Source: Pseudomonadota bacterium
GTDB lineage: Bacteria > Pseudomonadota > Gammaproteobacteria > Steroidobacterales > Steroidobacteraceae
Assembly: GCA_023457495.1 (NCBI GenBank)
Contig: JAEWLQ010000105.1
Location: 1-31,562 of the forward strand
Direction: 5' to 3'
Length of the DNA stretch: 31,562 nucleotides
Within the stretch, counting starts at the first letter, position 1. Each line of letters starts with the position of its first letter. The notes under the pieces are model-generated. The model ran no database searches. It worked only from the letters and a program-made list of their open reading frames with translations, and had not been told where the DNA came from. Below, piece after piece: positions 1 to 7,927 of this stretch. The translations under genes and the position numbers were made by a program.

Positions 1-1
1 G

Positions 2-859
2 GCGCGGCCCAGCCTGTTCACCGGACCGCTCGTCGTCGGGGGGCTCGGGGTTCTTGTCGCCCAGCCCCGGCCGGATTCTTTCTACGCGGCGCGCGTCGCG
101 CCCATTCTGGAGGCGCATTGCGCCGGATGCCACGGGCCGCGGCTGCAGCGCGCGCGATTGCGGCTGGATACGCTCGGCGACGTGATGCTGGGCGGCAAGA
201 ACGGGCGCGTGGTCGTCGCCGGCCATCCGCAGGCGAGCGAGATGTATACGCGCCTGCTGCTGCCGAAGAGCGATCGGCGCGCGATGCCGGCGGGCAGCAA
301 GCCGCCGTTATCCGAGGACGAGATCCGCGTCATCGAGTTGTGGATCGCGGCCGGCGCGTCGGGCAACACCCGCGTCGAGGAGATCGCGAATGCACCGCCG
401 CCGCCGTCGGCGCCGGTCAAGGTCGCGGAGTCGGACGCGGCGGCCGTGGCGCAGGCGCGCGAGCCGCTCGCGCAGCAGGTCCGCGCGCTCGGCGAGCGTT
501 ACCCGGGAGTGATCTCCTATCTATCGCGCTCGAGCGCGGAGCTGACCATCGACGCGCAGCGCCTGGGCGCTTCGTTCGGCGACGACGATCTCGCGCAGTT
601 CGCATCGGTGGCGACGGCGGTGTCGCGGCTGGATCTGTCGGGCACGGCGATCACCGATGCTGCCGCGAAGACGCTGGCCGGCTTCGTTCGGCTGGAGTCG
701 CTGCGCCTCAATGGGACACGCATCGGCGACGAGACACTGGCCGCGCTTGCGGAGATGCGCGGGCTCGAGAGCCTGGCTGTGATAGAGACCCAAGCGAGTC
801 GAGGTCGCGTCGCGGAACTGCGCCAGCAAGGCCTGAGGGTATATGACGCCGGGGAGTGA
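2..859 (+). CDS. Membrane-anchored c-type cytochrome with C-terminal leucine-rich repeats (5' partial)
   Basis: The reading frame is open from base 2, so the true start lies upstream of the window. The visible N-terminus holds a hydrophobic stretch (LVVGGLGVLVA) that looks like a membrane anchor or signal, followed by a heme-binding CAGCH motif at 119-133. The segment after it, ending in ELWIAAGAS near 360, matches the planctomycete-type cytochrome c domain often annotated PSCyt1. After an Ala/Pro linker the C-terminus reads as two or three leucine-rich repeats (RLDLSGTAITD, SLRLNGTRIGD). It should carry one covalently bound heme on the periplasmic side and pass electrons to or from the cytochrome b encoded next, whose start overlaps this gene by 17 nt. 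Its partner dehydrogenase is not in view. The heme motif is certain; the role is inferred. Confidence 0.8.
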   Translation, partial: ARPSLFTGPLVVGGLGVLVAQPRPDSFYAARVAPILEAHCAGCHGPRLQRARLRLDTLGDVMLGGKNGRVVVAGHPQASEMYTRLLLPKSDRRAMPAGSKPPLSEDEIRVIELWIAAGASGNTRVEEIANAPPPPSAPVKVAESDAAAVAQAREPLAQQVRALGERYPGVISYLSRSSAELTIDAQRLGASFGDDDLAQFASVATAVSRLDLSGTAITDAAAKTLAGFVRLESLRLNGTRIGDETLAALAEMRGLESLAVIETQASRGRVAELRQQGLRVYDAGE

Positions 860-1604
860 GGCCTCCGCGACTGGGTTGCCGCCCACGGCCGACTTGCCGC
901 CCGCGGTCGACTTGCCACCGACCGCCATCGCGCCCGAGCGCATCGGCGTCTGGGATCTGCCGACGCGGTTGTTCCACTGGAATCTCGTCGCGTTGATCGT
1001 GACGTTGTGGGTCAGCGCCATCCAGGGCTGGATGACCGTGCACTACGTCTGCGGCGTGGCCGCTCTCGTGCTGGTGCTGTTTCGCATCGCCTGGGGTTTC
1101 CTCGGCTCCACCACCGCGCGATTCTCGGATTTCGCGGCGTCTCCCGGCCGCGTCATCGCCTATCTACGCGCGCTGCGCCGCGGCGGCGCGCCGCTTCACG
1201 CCGGCCACAATCCCGCGGGTGGCTGGATGGTGATGACCTTCCTGTTGCTGATCCTGGCCCAGGCCGCGCTCGGCCTGTTCGCCAACAACGAGTTCGATTT
1301 CAAGGGACCGCTGGCGGAGCTCATCAGCGGCAAACGCTCGGATCTGCTGACCCGTATTCACGTCTTCCTGTTCGATGCGATCCTGGTTTGCATCTGGGTG
1401 CACCTGTGCGCGATCTCGTTCTACGCGCTGGTCAAACGTGACGACCTCGTTGGCCCGATGCTGCGGGGGAGCAAGCTCAGTGGGCGCGTACCCGCTGGCC
1501 TGCGCCTGAAGTTCGCGTCGCTGCGGCGGGCCGCGTTGGTTCTCGGATCGATCGCGGTGTTAGTCGTGTTGCTCATCCTGACACTGGGGAGAATTCGCGG
1601 ATGA
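843..1604 (+). CDS. Cytochrome b561-like integral membrane protein
   Basis: This 253-residue protein has about five hydrophobic segments and the opening motif VWDLPTRLFHW typical of the Ni/Fe-hydrogenase cytochrome b / cytochrome b561 family (COG3658). Candidate heme-ligand histidines are H45 (LFHW), H67 (VHYVCG), H173 (TRIHVF) and H187 (IWVHL). It probably relays electrons across the inner membrane between quinones and the c-type cytochrome encoded upstream. The ATG overlaps the upstream gene by 17 nt and the stop overlaps the next ATG, so all three genes are likely co-translated. Residues 10-30 are an unusual proline-rich tail with a repeated LPP unit (LPPTADLPPAVDLPPTA). The true start could be later, but no better start codon is evident. 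Confidence 0.85.
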   Translation: MTPGSEASATGLPPTADLPPAVDLPPTAIAPERIGVWDLPTRLFHWNLVALIVTLWVSAIQGWMTVHYVCGVAALVLVLFRIAWGFLGSTTARFSDFAASPGRVIAYLRALRRGGAPLHAGHNPAGGWMVMTFLLLILAQAALGLFANNEFDFKGPLAELISGKRSDLLTRIHVFLFDAILVCIWVHLCAISFYALVKRDDLVGPMLRGSKLSGRVPAGLRLKFASLRRAALVLGSIAVLVVLLILTLGRIRG

Positions 1605-2485
1605 AACTCACTCGCCGACGCGCCATGCAGGCGCTCGCCGCGCTCGCGGTCGCACCCACGGGCGCCGCGACCAAGGCCGGCTTTTCGCTCAAGTGCTTCG
1701 CGACCGACTGGGGCAACAAGGCGCCGTACGATGAGTTCTGCGCGAAGGCCAAGGCAGCGGGATTCGACGGTGTGGAAACGTGGGTTTCTCTCGACGAATT
1801 CGAACAGGCCTCGAAGATCGCAACCATCCGTCGCCACGGTCTCGACCTCGGCATGCTGATCGGCGGCCGCGAACCCGACCCCGCCGCGCACCTCGCGACG
1901 TTTGCCGCCCAACTACCGGTGGCGCTGGCCGCGAAGCCGGCATACGTGAACTGTCACACCGGGCGTGACTGGTTCGATGCGGCGCAGAACCAGCGCTTCT
2001 TCGATCTCGCGCACGAGGCCGCTCGCCGCGGCGGCATTCCGATCCACCACGAGACACATCGCTCCCGCGCGCTGTATTCCGCCGCGGTGGCGAAGGAGTA
2101 TCTGCGCCGCGATCCGGCGTTGCGCCTCACCTTCGATGTGTCGCACTGGTGCGTGGTGAGCGAGAGCCTCCTCGCGGATCAGCCCGAGGCGCTGGATCTC
2201 GCGATCGCGCGCACCGATCACATCCACGCTCGCGTCGGCCAGCCCCAGGCTCCGCAGGTCGGCGATCCGCGCGCGCCCGAATCCGCCGCGGCGTTGAATG
2301 CCCACCTCGCGTGGTGGGACCGCATCGTCGCGCTCAAGAAGACGGCCGGTGCGCCGCTCACGATGCTGAGCGAATTCGGGCCTCCGCCCTACACACCCAC
2401 GCTGCCACACACGCGCGAGCCGGTTTCGGACGCGTGGGAGATCAACGTCTGGATGATGAAGCTATTCCGTGAGCGGTACGCGTAG
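1601..2485 (+). CDS. Tat-exported sugar phosphate isomerase/epimerase-like TIM-barrel protein
   Basis: The 294-residue protein starts at an ATG overlapping the upstream stop (ATGA). It begins with a twin-arginine signal (TRRRAMQALAALAVAP), so it is predicted to be exported folded. The rest reads as an AP-endonuclease-2/xylose-isomerase-like TIM barrel. Likely metal ligands lie in HETH, TFDVSHW, DHIHARVG and SEFGPP, the order of Glu, Asp, His and Glu ligands known for this superfamily. Export suggests it acts on a periplasmic sugar or a similar small substrate rather than in central metabolism. Operon position after two cytochromes hints at a periplasmic oxidation/isomerisation pathway, but the substrate cannot be told from sequence. 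Confidence 0.8.
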   Translation: MKLTRRRAMQALAALAVAPTGAATKAGFSLKCFATDWGNKAPYDEFCAKAKAAGFDGVETWVSLDEFEQASKIATIRRHGLDLGMLIGGREPDPAAHLATFAAQLPVALAAKPAYVNCHTGRDWFDAAQNQRFFDLAHEAARRGGIPIHHETHRSRALYSAAVAKEYLRRDPALRLTFDVSHWCVVSESLLADQPEALDLAIARTDHIHARVGQPQAPQVGDPRAPESAAALNAHLAWWDRIVALKKTAGAPLTMLSEFGPPPYTPTLPHTREPVSDAWEINVWMMKLFRERYA

Positions 2486-2523
2486 AGCACGCAGTGGTGG
2501 GCTACCCATTCGGGTTCGCGACA

Positions 2524-3540
2524 TCAGCCAGGCGCCACGATTTCGTAGCCGAGCTTGCGCAGACTTTCCAGATAGCCATGCCCCCCGAGCAGAGCACTCA
2601 TCGGCAGGAAGGCAAGCGTGCTGTCATTCGTCGCCAATGCCTTGCCTGCCGCGGCAAACCACAGTTCGTCCATCTTCTCGCGCACATCAGCGGGGACGGG
2701 AGTGGCCATTGCCAGCGCGCCCGTGATGGCCTGCTCGCAAGGCAAATCGGGATTCGGCAGCGGCGGCAGCTCCGCAAGCTTCGCGAGATCACCCGTGGCC
2801 CACGCGCGAGCGCGGGCATCTTCCACCGGCTTGTTCGACAGCGCCTCGGTGAGCTCGACGGTCCGGGCAAAACACTCCTCGTCGGCAAGCTTCTCGCGCG
2901 AGAACGCCTTGATCTGGCCACGCAGATCGTCCGTCTTGAAGGTGAATTCGAGAGTGGGATTCGTCACGGGAATCTTGTTCTTCTCCACGTGCTCCCAGAC
3001 ATCTCCCCAATAGCCGCCCTGGCCGAGCTGCAGTTCCTTGATCGCGGCGGTGCGCAGTTTCTGAGCGGCCAGGAAGGGACGCATCTTCTCCACACCCGAA
3101 TCGCGACCTAGATAGAGCTTCTTCTGCACCAGCCAGCGCGCGTAGACATCAGGCTCGATCAATTCTTGCAGCTTGGCCTTGTCGGGATTCTTGCGCAGCT
3201 TCATTGCCGCCGGCACGAGACTGAGCATGCGGAACACGCCGACCTTTTCATCGGGTTTCAGCGAGGCTCCCGCCTGCTGGAGAATCTCTTGCGATTGAGA
3301 CGCCACGCGCTTCACCTGCTTCGAACTGAAGCGCATCCCCTTGGGAAGCAGTGGCGGTTCACCGACGATCCAGAGCGTGTGGCCTGGATGATCAGGATGC
3401 GTGACCTGCCACATGCCGGGTCCCGCGAACTCGCCGGTGACGACGATTTCGTCCATCGGCCCCTCGGTTGTTTGGGCTCGGGAGTCATCGAAGTTGAGCC
3501 CGCAGGCGAGCACGAACGCGATTGTTAGGGTTTTACGCAT
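2524..3540 (-). CDS. TraB/GumN family secreted protein
   Basis: The chosen ATG at 3540 gives 338 residues with a signal peptide (MRKTLTIAFVLACG, cleavage likely after DSRA). An in-frame ATG at 3591 would add 17 residues before the signal and is less likely. The frame stays open further upstream to 4539, but that part is the antisense shadow of the fucosidase gene. Overall architecture fits the TraB/GumN family (COG3735), whose members are predicted metal-dependent hydrolases of unclear substrate. The N-terminal motif reads LWIVGEPPLLPKG, where the family normally has a GTxH-like motif before LP, so the histidine appears replaced. The C-terminal LLGGHGYLESLRKLGY keeps the GHxxxxxxLRxxGY pattern. 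It is convergent with the TIM-barrel gene (38-nt gap) and divergent from the fucosidase. Confidence 0.75.
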   Translation of the reverse strand: MRKTLTIAFVLACGLNFDDSRAQTTEGPMDEIVVTGEFAGPGMWQVTHPDHPGHTLWIVGEPPLLPKGMRFSSKQVKRVASQSQEILQQAGASLKPDEKVGVFRMLSLVPAAMKLRKNPDKAKLQELIEPDVYARWLVQKKLYLGRDSGVEKMRPFLAAQKLRTAAIKELQLGQGGYWGDVWEHVEKNKIPVTNPTLEFTFKTDDLRGQIKAFSREKLADEECFARTVELTEALSNKPVEDARARAWATGDLAKLAELPPLPNPDLPCEQAITGALAMATPVPADVREKMDELWFAAAGKALATNDSTLAFLPMSALLGGHGYLESLRKLGYEIVAPG

Positions 3541-3696
3541 GCGCGACGTTGGAGGTGAGGTGCCGAATAATAGTTCCGGATTGGTCGACATGCAGTGATC
3601 CGCGGTGCCCGATACCCACCTTGGGATCGTTACGGCGCGCCACTTCTGATTAGATCCATCTACCGAATCGATCGAACTCAACTGCCAGGGGGCATC

Positions 3697-5328
3697 ATGG
3701 ATCGTCGCATGTTCATGCGGATTGCGTCGGCGAGCGCTGGGGCGTCCTACCTCAGTGGGCTTTCCGCCGCTGAGCCGCCGCGATTCAGCCCCTCGTGGCA
3801 GTCGCTGGTCGAAGGCTATCAAGTCCCCGCATGGTTTCGCGATGCGAAGCTCGGCATCTGGGCGCATTGGAGCGCGCAGTGCGTGCCCGAGGCCGGTGAT
3901 TGGTACGCCCGGCAGATGTACATCCAGGGCACGCGGGAGTATCGGCATCACCTCGAGCACTATGGCCATCCCGCCGATCGTGGCTTCATGGAAATCGAGA
4001 ACCTGTGGAAGGCGGAGAACTGGGACCCGTCGGGTTTGCTCGATCAGTTCGTGAAAGCCGGCGCGAAGTACTTCGTGGCCCTCGCCAACCATCACGACAA
4101 CTTCGATGCATACGACTCGAAGTTCCACGAGTGGAACTCGGTGCGCGTGGGGCCGCGCAAGGACATCGTGGGAACCTGGGCAAAGCTTGCGAGAGCGCGT
4201 GGGCTCAAGTTTGGTGTCAGCAATCACTCGGCGCACGCCTGGCACTGGTACCAGCCTGCCTATGGTTACGATCCCGAAGGCGCGCGCGCGGGCCAGCGTT
4301 ATGACGCCTTCAAGCTGCGCAAACAACATGGACGCGGCACCTGGTGGGAAGGGATGGACCCGCAGACTCTGTACACGGGGCCTAACATGGTCATGCCGGA
4401 TGGCATCACCACGATCAAGACGGCGCAGCGATGGCACGAGGAGAACGACCGCATCTGGGATGAAAAGCCTCCCGCGATGAACGAGGCCTTCGTGCGCCGC
4501 TGGGTCAACCGATGCCGCGACCTGCTCGATCAGCATCACCCGGACCTGCTGTATTTCGACAATTTCGATTTGCCGTTGGGACAGGTGGGGCTCGACATCG
4601 CCGCCTATTTCTACAACGCCAGCATGGGCTGGAATCGCGGCGCGCTCGAGGGCGTTCTCAACGTGAAGATGGTGCCCGCCGAGCGGCGCGCGGGCCTGGT
4701 CGAGGACGTCGAGCGCGGATTCCGGGAGAGCATCGAACCGCTACCCTGGCAGACCGACACCTGTATCGGAGACTGGCACTACAATCGCTCGCATTTCATC
4801 AACAAGAGCTACAAGTCGGCGAAAACCGTCATCCAGAGGCTGTGCGATATCGTGTCGAAGAACGGCAACTTGCTGCTTTCGATTCCGATGCGCGGCGACG
4901 GCACCATCGACTCCGAGGAGAACAAGGTGCTGGTTGAAATGGCTGAATGGATCTCGGTCAACGGCGAGGCGATTTACGGAACGCGTCCGTGGCGCACGTA
5001 CGGCGAAGGGCCCACGCGAGAGGCGGGTGGAATGTTTGGTGAAGGCAAGAATGCGGACTTCACGCCCGAGGACGTTCGATTCACATCCAGGAACGGGACT
5101 CTCTATGCCATCGCTTTTGGCCGCTCGGCGGACGGTGCGTTGCGAATCGGCACGCTTGGATCCGAGTCGTCCATCGCACCGGGCAGTATCGACACCGTGC
5201 ATCTGGTTGGCAGTGGCGAAGCGTTGCCGTTCACGCGAGATCGTCGCGGGCTGAGAGTTCAGATACCCGAGGGCATGGCAGGGGTTGCCGCGGTTTCGGT
5301 GGCGATCCGGGGGCAAGGAGTCGCGTGA
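3697..5328 (+). CDS. Alpha-L-fucosidase, glycoside hydrolase family 29, Tat-exported
   Basis: This is a 543-residue GH29 enzyme that should remove terminal alpha-L-fucose by a retaining mechanism in the periplasm. The start at 3697 is chosen because an AGGGGGC Shine-Dalgarno sequence precedes it and the protein then opens with a twin-arginine signal (MDRRMFMRIASASAGAS). A longer in-frame start at 3595 would bury this signal. GH29 landmarks are LGIWAHWSAQCVPEAGDWYA, LANHHDNFDAYDS, a candidate nucleophile D288 in LLYFDNFD, and SKNGNLLLSIPMRGDGTID. The C-terminal third probably forms the usual beta-sandwich. No transporter or regulator for fucose is adjacent. The exported isomerase-like protein two genes away could be functionally related, but this is a guess. 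Confidence 0.93.
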   Translation: MDRRMFMRIASASAGASYLSGLSAAEPPRFSPSWQSLVEGYQVPAWFRDAKLGIWAHWSAQCVPEAGDWYARQMYIQGTREYRHHLEHYGHPADRGFMEIENLWKAENWDPSGLLDQFVKAGAKYFVALANHHDNFDAYDSKFHEWNSVRVGPRKDIVGTWAKLARARGLKFGVSNHSAHAWHWYQPAYGYDPEGARAGQRYDAFKLRKQHGRGTWWEGMDPQTLYTGPNMVMPDGITTIKTAQRWHEENDRIWDEKPPAMNEAFVRRWVNRCRDLLDQHHPDLLYFDNFDLPLGQVGLDIAAYFYNASMGWNRGALEGVLNVKMVPAERRAGLVEDVERGFRESIEPLPWQTDTCIGDWHYNRSHFINKSYKSAKTVIQRLCDIVSKNGNLLLSIPMRGDGTIDSEENKVLVEMAEWISVNGEAIYGTRPWRTYGEGPTREAGGMFGEGKNADFTPEDVRFTSRNGTLYAIAFGRSADGALRIGTLGSESSIAPGSIDTVHLVGSGEALPFTRDRRGLRVQIPEGMAGVAAVSVAIRGQGVA

Positions 5329-5454
5329 GAAGCCTCTTCAGGCAGAACTTTGATTCGCGCGGCATCCCTAAAGACGCAGTCGGTCGAATTATCGAGTTTC
5401 TCTACCCGTTGGATGGAGGGGTCGTGATGTACTAGTTAGTAGAAGCGAATACCT

Positions 5455-5470
5455 GGCTCGCTAACGAGCC
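5455..5470. terminator. Short perfect hairpin downstream of the fucosidase gene
   Basis: GGCTCG and CGAGCC form a perfect 6-bp stem with a CTAA loop 127 nt after the fucosidase stop. No T-run follows directly on either strand, so intrinsic termination is doubtful. A seven-T run sits at 5514-5520. The hairpin lies close to the border where base composition becomes AT-richer, and nothing else is recognisable in 5329-5543. Confidence 0.3.
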
Positions 5471-5543
5471 TCGCCGCTGTCGCTACTCTTCTCGATTCCG
5501 GCACAGAAGCGGTATTTTTTTCCGCGTCTCGTGCCAGCAATCG

Positions 5544-6428
5544 TCAGTATTCGTCGTCGTCCGGAGGTCTGTTTTCGTCATCCGGCATCATGGCATCCCG
5601 CCACGCAGAAACGTCCACACCGTACCTCAACTCCGCATCCTCCAGATTCCATGGATCTGATAAGGAGACTTCAATGTCGCAGTAGAATGGAAAGGTCTGC
5701 CGAATCTCGGCACCGATGTCGTTGCGGACATCCGAGTTCGAGCCGTATTGGAGGATAACCTCGATCGAACCTGATGATTTGTAGATGATGTTATCTGGAC
5801 CGATTGTATCTACGACCACTCTATCCACGGACAAGTCTTGGATGAAGTGATGGGTTGATAACTCATCTACCTCGAGTATCGTTTCGGTCAACAGGGCATC
5901 GACGGCAACGTTATCGAGGGATTCTGCAATTTGGTCGACGATTGCTGCGCGACACGAGTTCATGACATCCAGTAGCGCTTTAACAGCCGCGATCGTCGCC
6001 TCAGCGAGGGTTTCCTGCTCCGACGGAATCACCACCACGGTATGTTCGCGGGCATGCACCTGCTTGCTGCATTCGTCGACAGCATCAAGCAGCCGCTTTC
6101 TCAACGGACCGGGGTTTATCTGCAGTCTCTCTGCGACGAAGCTGTCAAGCAGACCGCCTTGAATGGCGTAGTTGATCCGCTGAGCCCGCGTCGGTTTTCC
6201 ATCCTCTTTCTCGGGCTTAAACCAAGCGCAGCGCATCACGCTATTGATGGGTGCCAAGGTGTCCATCATGTGTTCAAAAAGAATGCGCATTGCGGTCGAA
6301 AAGAAATTCAGCCTAAGCGGATTCTCACGATCCTCCAGCGCGCGACGCGCGCCTTCTAAGCAAGTCTTAGAAAAATCGTCCGCGACTTTCGATTTCAACT
6401 GATTCAGCTGGTCCGTCAGAGTTGTCAT
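5544..6428 (-). CDS. Unrecognised 294-residue protein of the reverse transcriptase operon (candidate effector)
   Basis: The ATG at 6428 is preferred over an in-frame TTG at 6455 because AAAGGA precedes it at good spacing. The first 190 residues are predicted mostly helical, with no signal peptide or membrane segment. The last 100 residues look beta-rich, with SGSIEVILQYGSNSDVRNDIG and FPFYCDIEVSLSDPW, ending in an acidic tail (PPDDDEY). The C-terminal pattern reminds me of a Pfam family named predicted pPIWI-associating nuclease, but this is from memory and I see no certain catalytic motif. It lies 138 nt downstream of the reverse transcriptase on the same strand and is probably its functional partner, by analogy with effector genes of retron and DRT defence systems. 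Base composition is lower in G+C than the flanks. Confidence 0.75.
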   Translation of the reverse strand: MTTLTDQLNQLKSKVADDFSKTCLEGARRALEDRENPLRLNFFSTAMRILFEHMMDTLAPINSVMRCAWFKPEKEDGKPTRAQRINYAIQGGLLDSFVAERLQINPGPLRKRLLDAVDECSKQVHAREHTVVVIPSEQETLAEATIAAVKALLDVMNSCRAAIVDQIAESLDNVAVDALLTETILEVDELSTHHFIQDLSVDRVVVDTIGPDNIIYKSSGSIEVILQYGSNSDVRNDIGAEIRQTFPFYCDIEVSLSDPWNLEDAELRYGVDVSAWRDAMMPDDENRPPDDDEY

Positions 6429-6566
6429 GTGCAATCCTTTATCTGACAGTTCCAAGACGGCCTTTCACTTTCGAGTCTTGCTCCAGCTGATCGAGGCATC
6501 GACGGCGACTACGGCCGCTTCATTTTATTGCACCAGTTAGCGACCCCATCACCATCCGACCAAATC

Positions 6567-7562
6567 CTAATAATTCAGTGAACCGCGCTTTAAAGCTGCT
6601 CCGCGGCGGAGCTTCTTGATTGCATCGAACTCGCGTCTCAGCTTCGCTGCAGGAAGTGGGTTTGTCTGTTTGAGGCTACCGATCTGTGATCCAACGCGAC
6701 CGAACAACTTATCGAAGTCACCTGTAAAATCGCCAGATTTTGCGCGCTTTGCAAGTACGAACAGCTCCAGTCGGAGTTGATTGCGATTCGCACGACCGCG
6801 TGAAGCGGCTGTATTGACGTTTAGATTGTGCACTTCCATTCTGACACCAGCGCTGGTGATCGACTGCTTCGATCGCTTTGGTGTGAAGCCGGAGCGAATC
6901 ATCATGCTCCGCAAGTCGGCGACCACACATGTGCGCTCACTGCGCGATAGGCGTCGAGTTGTAGACGCGTGAACATCGTCTACGAATCTCGAATATCGCA
7001 ATCCGCGCTGTTGGAGTCGATTTCTCACAGCCCATTCGGTTCCATATAGCGCGAGATTTGCCAGGGCGGTACTAGTCTTCGCCCCCTGCGCTAAGCGGCC
7101 ATCCTTCGTACAGAGTGCCGTCAGTAGGGCGGCCACAGGCGGTGCGAATCGGAAGATGTGTAGGAAGATGCTTTTGATTCGGATCGAGGGAATTGAAGGA
7201 TAGAAGTCCGCGACGTCTTCTGAGAAGAGCAATTTTGCTCCCGCATGGTGCTGGGCATTTCGGATGTAGCCACGTCTGTGCTCGGGATCCGCGATTCCTC
7301 CCATCAAGTAGGTGGGGAAAAATGCCTTGTTTAGGACGCGCTTGAGAATCGCATCCTGAATCGATTTCAGAGGAGGTTTGGCGTCATAGGTCGGTCTTAC
7401 TTTTCCTTTCTTGTTAACCAAGATGGGACCGCGATACATCGAATTCGCTCGAGCAGCGATTCGGCGCAAATGTTCTTCGTTAGTCCCAAGCAGCCGCGCA
7501 AGGGAGGATATAGACCCGACTGGTGATAGGTCATAGAAGGGTCGGCTGCTCTCGATCGTCAT
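6567..7562 (-). CDS. Retron-like reverse transcriptase
   Basis: The 331-residue protein carries the reverse transcriptase palm motifs in order: VRPTYDAKPPLKSIQDAIL (residues 55-73), FSEDVADFYPSI with catalytic D116, LAQGAKTSTALANL (157-170), and YSRFVDDVHAS with the catalytic Asp pair D195-D196. NAQHH at 102-106 matches the NAxxH motif characteristic of retron-type enzymes. Where retrons have VTGLxVN in the thumb, this protein reads VHNLNVN (244-250), and the motif-B proline after GAxTS is replaced by threonine. There is no maturase or endonuclease domain, so it is not a group II intron protein. The ATG lies inside the 3' end of the XRE gene (32-nt overlap), implying translational coupling. 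It should copy an RNA template to DNA, probably in phage defence; the template is not proven. Confidence 0.9.
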   Translation of the reverse strand: MTIESSRPFYDLSPVGSISSLARLLGTNEEHLRRIAARANSMYRGPILVNKKGKVRPTYDAKPPLKSIQDAILKRVLNKAFFPTYLMGGIADPEHRRGYIRNAQHHAGAKLLFSEDVADFYPSIPSIRIKSIFLHIFRFAPPVAALLTALCTKDGRLAQGAKTSTALANLALYGTEWAVRNRLQQRGLRYSRFVDDVHASTTRRLSRSERTCVVADLRSMMIRSGFTPKRSKQSITSAGVRMEVHNLNVNTAASRGRANRNQLRLELFVLAKRAKSGDFTGDFDKLFGRVGSQIGSLKQTNPLPAAKLRREFDAIKKLRRGAALKRGSLNY

Positions 7563-7851
7563 CTGGCTGTGCCGTCGCTTGTAGTAGTTTTAATGTAGCG
7601 GCAGAAACCTTTTCATGCACTTCAGGTGCGACGCCTGCAAGCTCGTCAGGATTGCTGGCTAGGAAAACCAGCAAACTAACCGGAACCCCGAGTGCGGCAC
7701 AAATCGCTTGAAGTTTCTCTAGTGTTGGTTGGCGCTTTCCGCGCTCCACCAGCGACAAGAATGAGGGGCTAACACTTGCAGCATGGCCTAGCGCAGGAAT
7801 CGACTGCCGACGCTGCTGACGACAAAACCGGATTGCATAGCCTATGTTCAT
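7531..7851 (-). CDS. XRE-family helix-turn-helix regulator of the reverse transcriptase operon
   Basis: The 106-residue protein has a Cro/CI-type helix-turn-helix over residues 1-60 (SIPALGHAASVSPSFLSLVERG followed by KRQPTLEKLQAICAALGVPV), with a short helical C-terminal part. The ATG at 7851 has no clear Shine-Dalgarno sequence. Its stop lies inside the reverse transcriptase gene. Retron classifications include types with an HTH partner, so it may be either an operon repressor or part of the defence complex. An inverted repeat GGTAA-N6-TTACC at 7905-7920, between this gene and the upstream small gene, is a plausible binding site. Confidence 0.88.
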   Translation of the reverse strand: MNIGYAIRFCRQQRRQSIPALGHAASVSPSFLSLVERGKRQPTLEKLQAICAALGVPVSLLVFLASNPDELAGVAPEVHEKVSAATLKLLQATAQPDDDREQPTLL

Positions 7852-7904
7852 TTAAAAGGTAAAGGTCAGTTGTATTAGTGCGACTGTTTCATGCCTGCAT
7901 CGTC

Positions 7905-7920
7905 GGTAACTTGGATTACC
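7905..7920. promoter_or_regulatory. Candidate operator, inverted repeat GGTAA-N6-TTACC
   Basis: Perfect 5-bp arms separated by six bases lie in the 76-nt gap between the 83-residue gene and the XRE gene, on the upstream side of the regulator. Size and symmetry fit a CI/Cro-like dimer site. No second copy with both arms was noticed in the leader. Confidence 0.35.
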
Positions 7921-7927
7921 TGATCGG

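Noticed and set aside
3541..4539. Upstream extension of the TraB-like frame on the minus strand (total 671 residues)
   Set aside because: It is antisense to the well-supported fucosidase gene, and the signal peptide at 3540 marks the real start.
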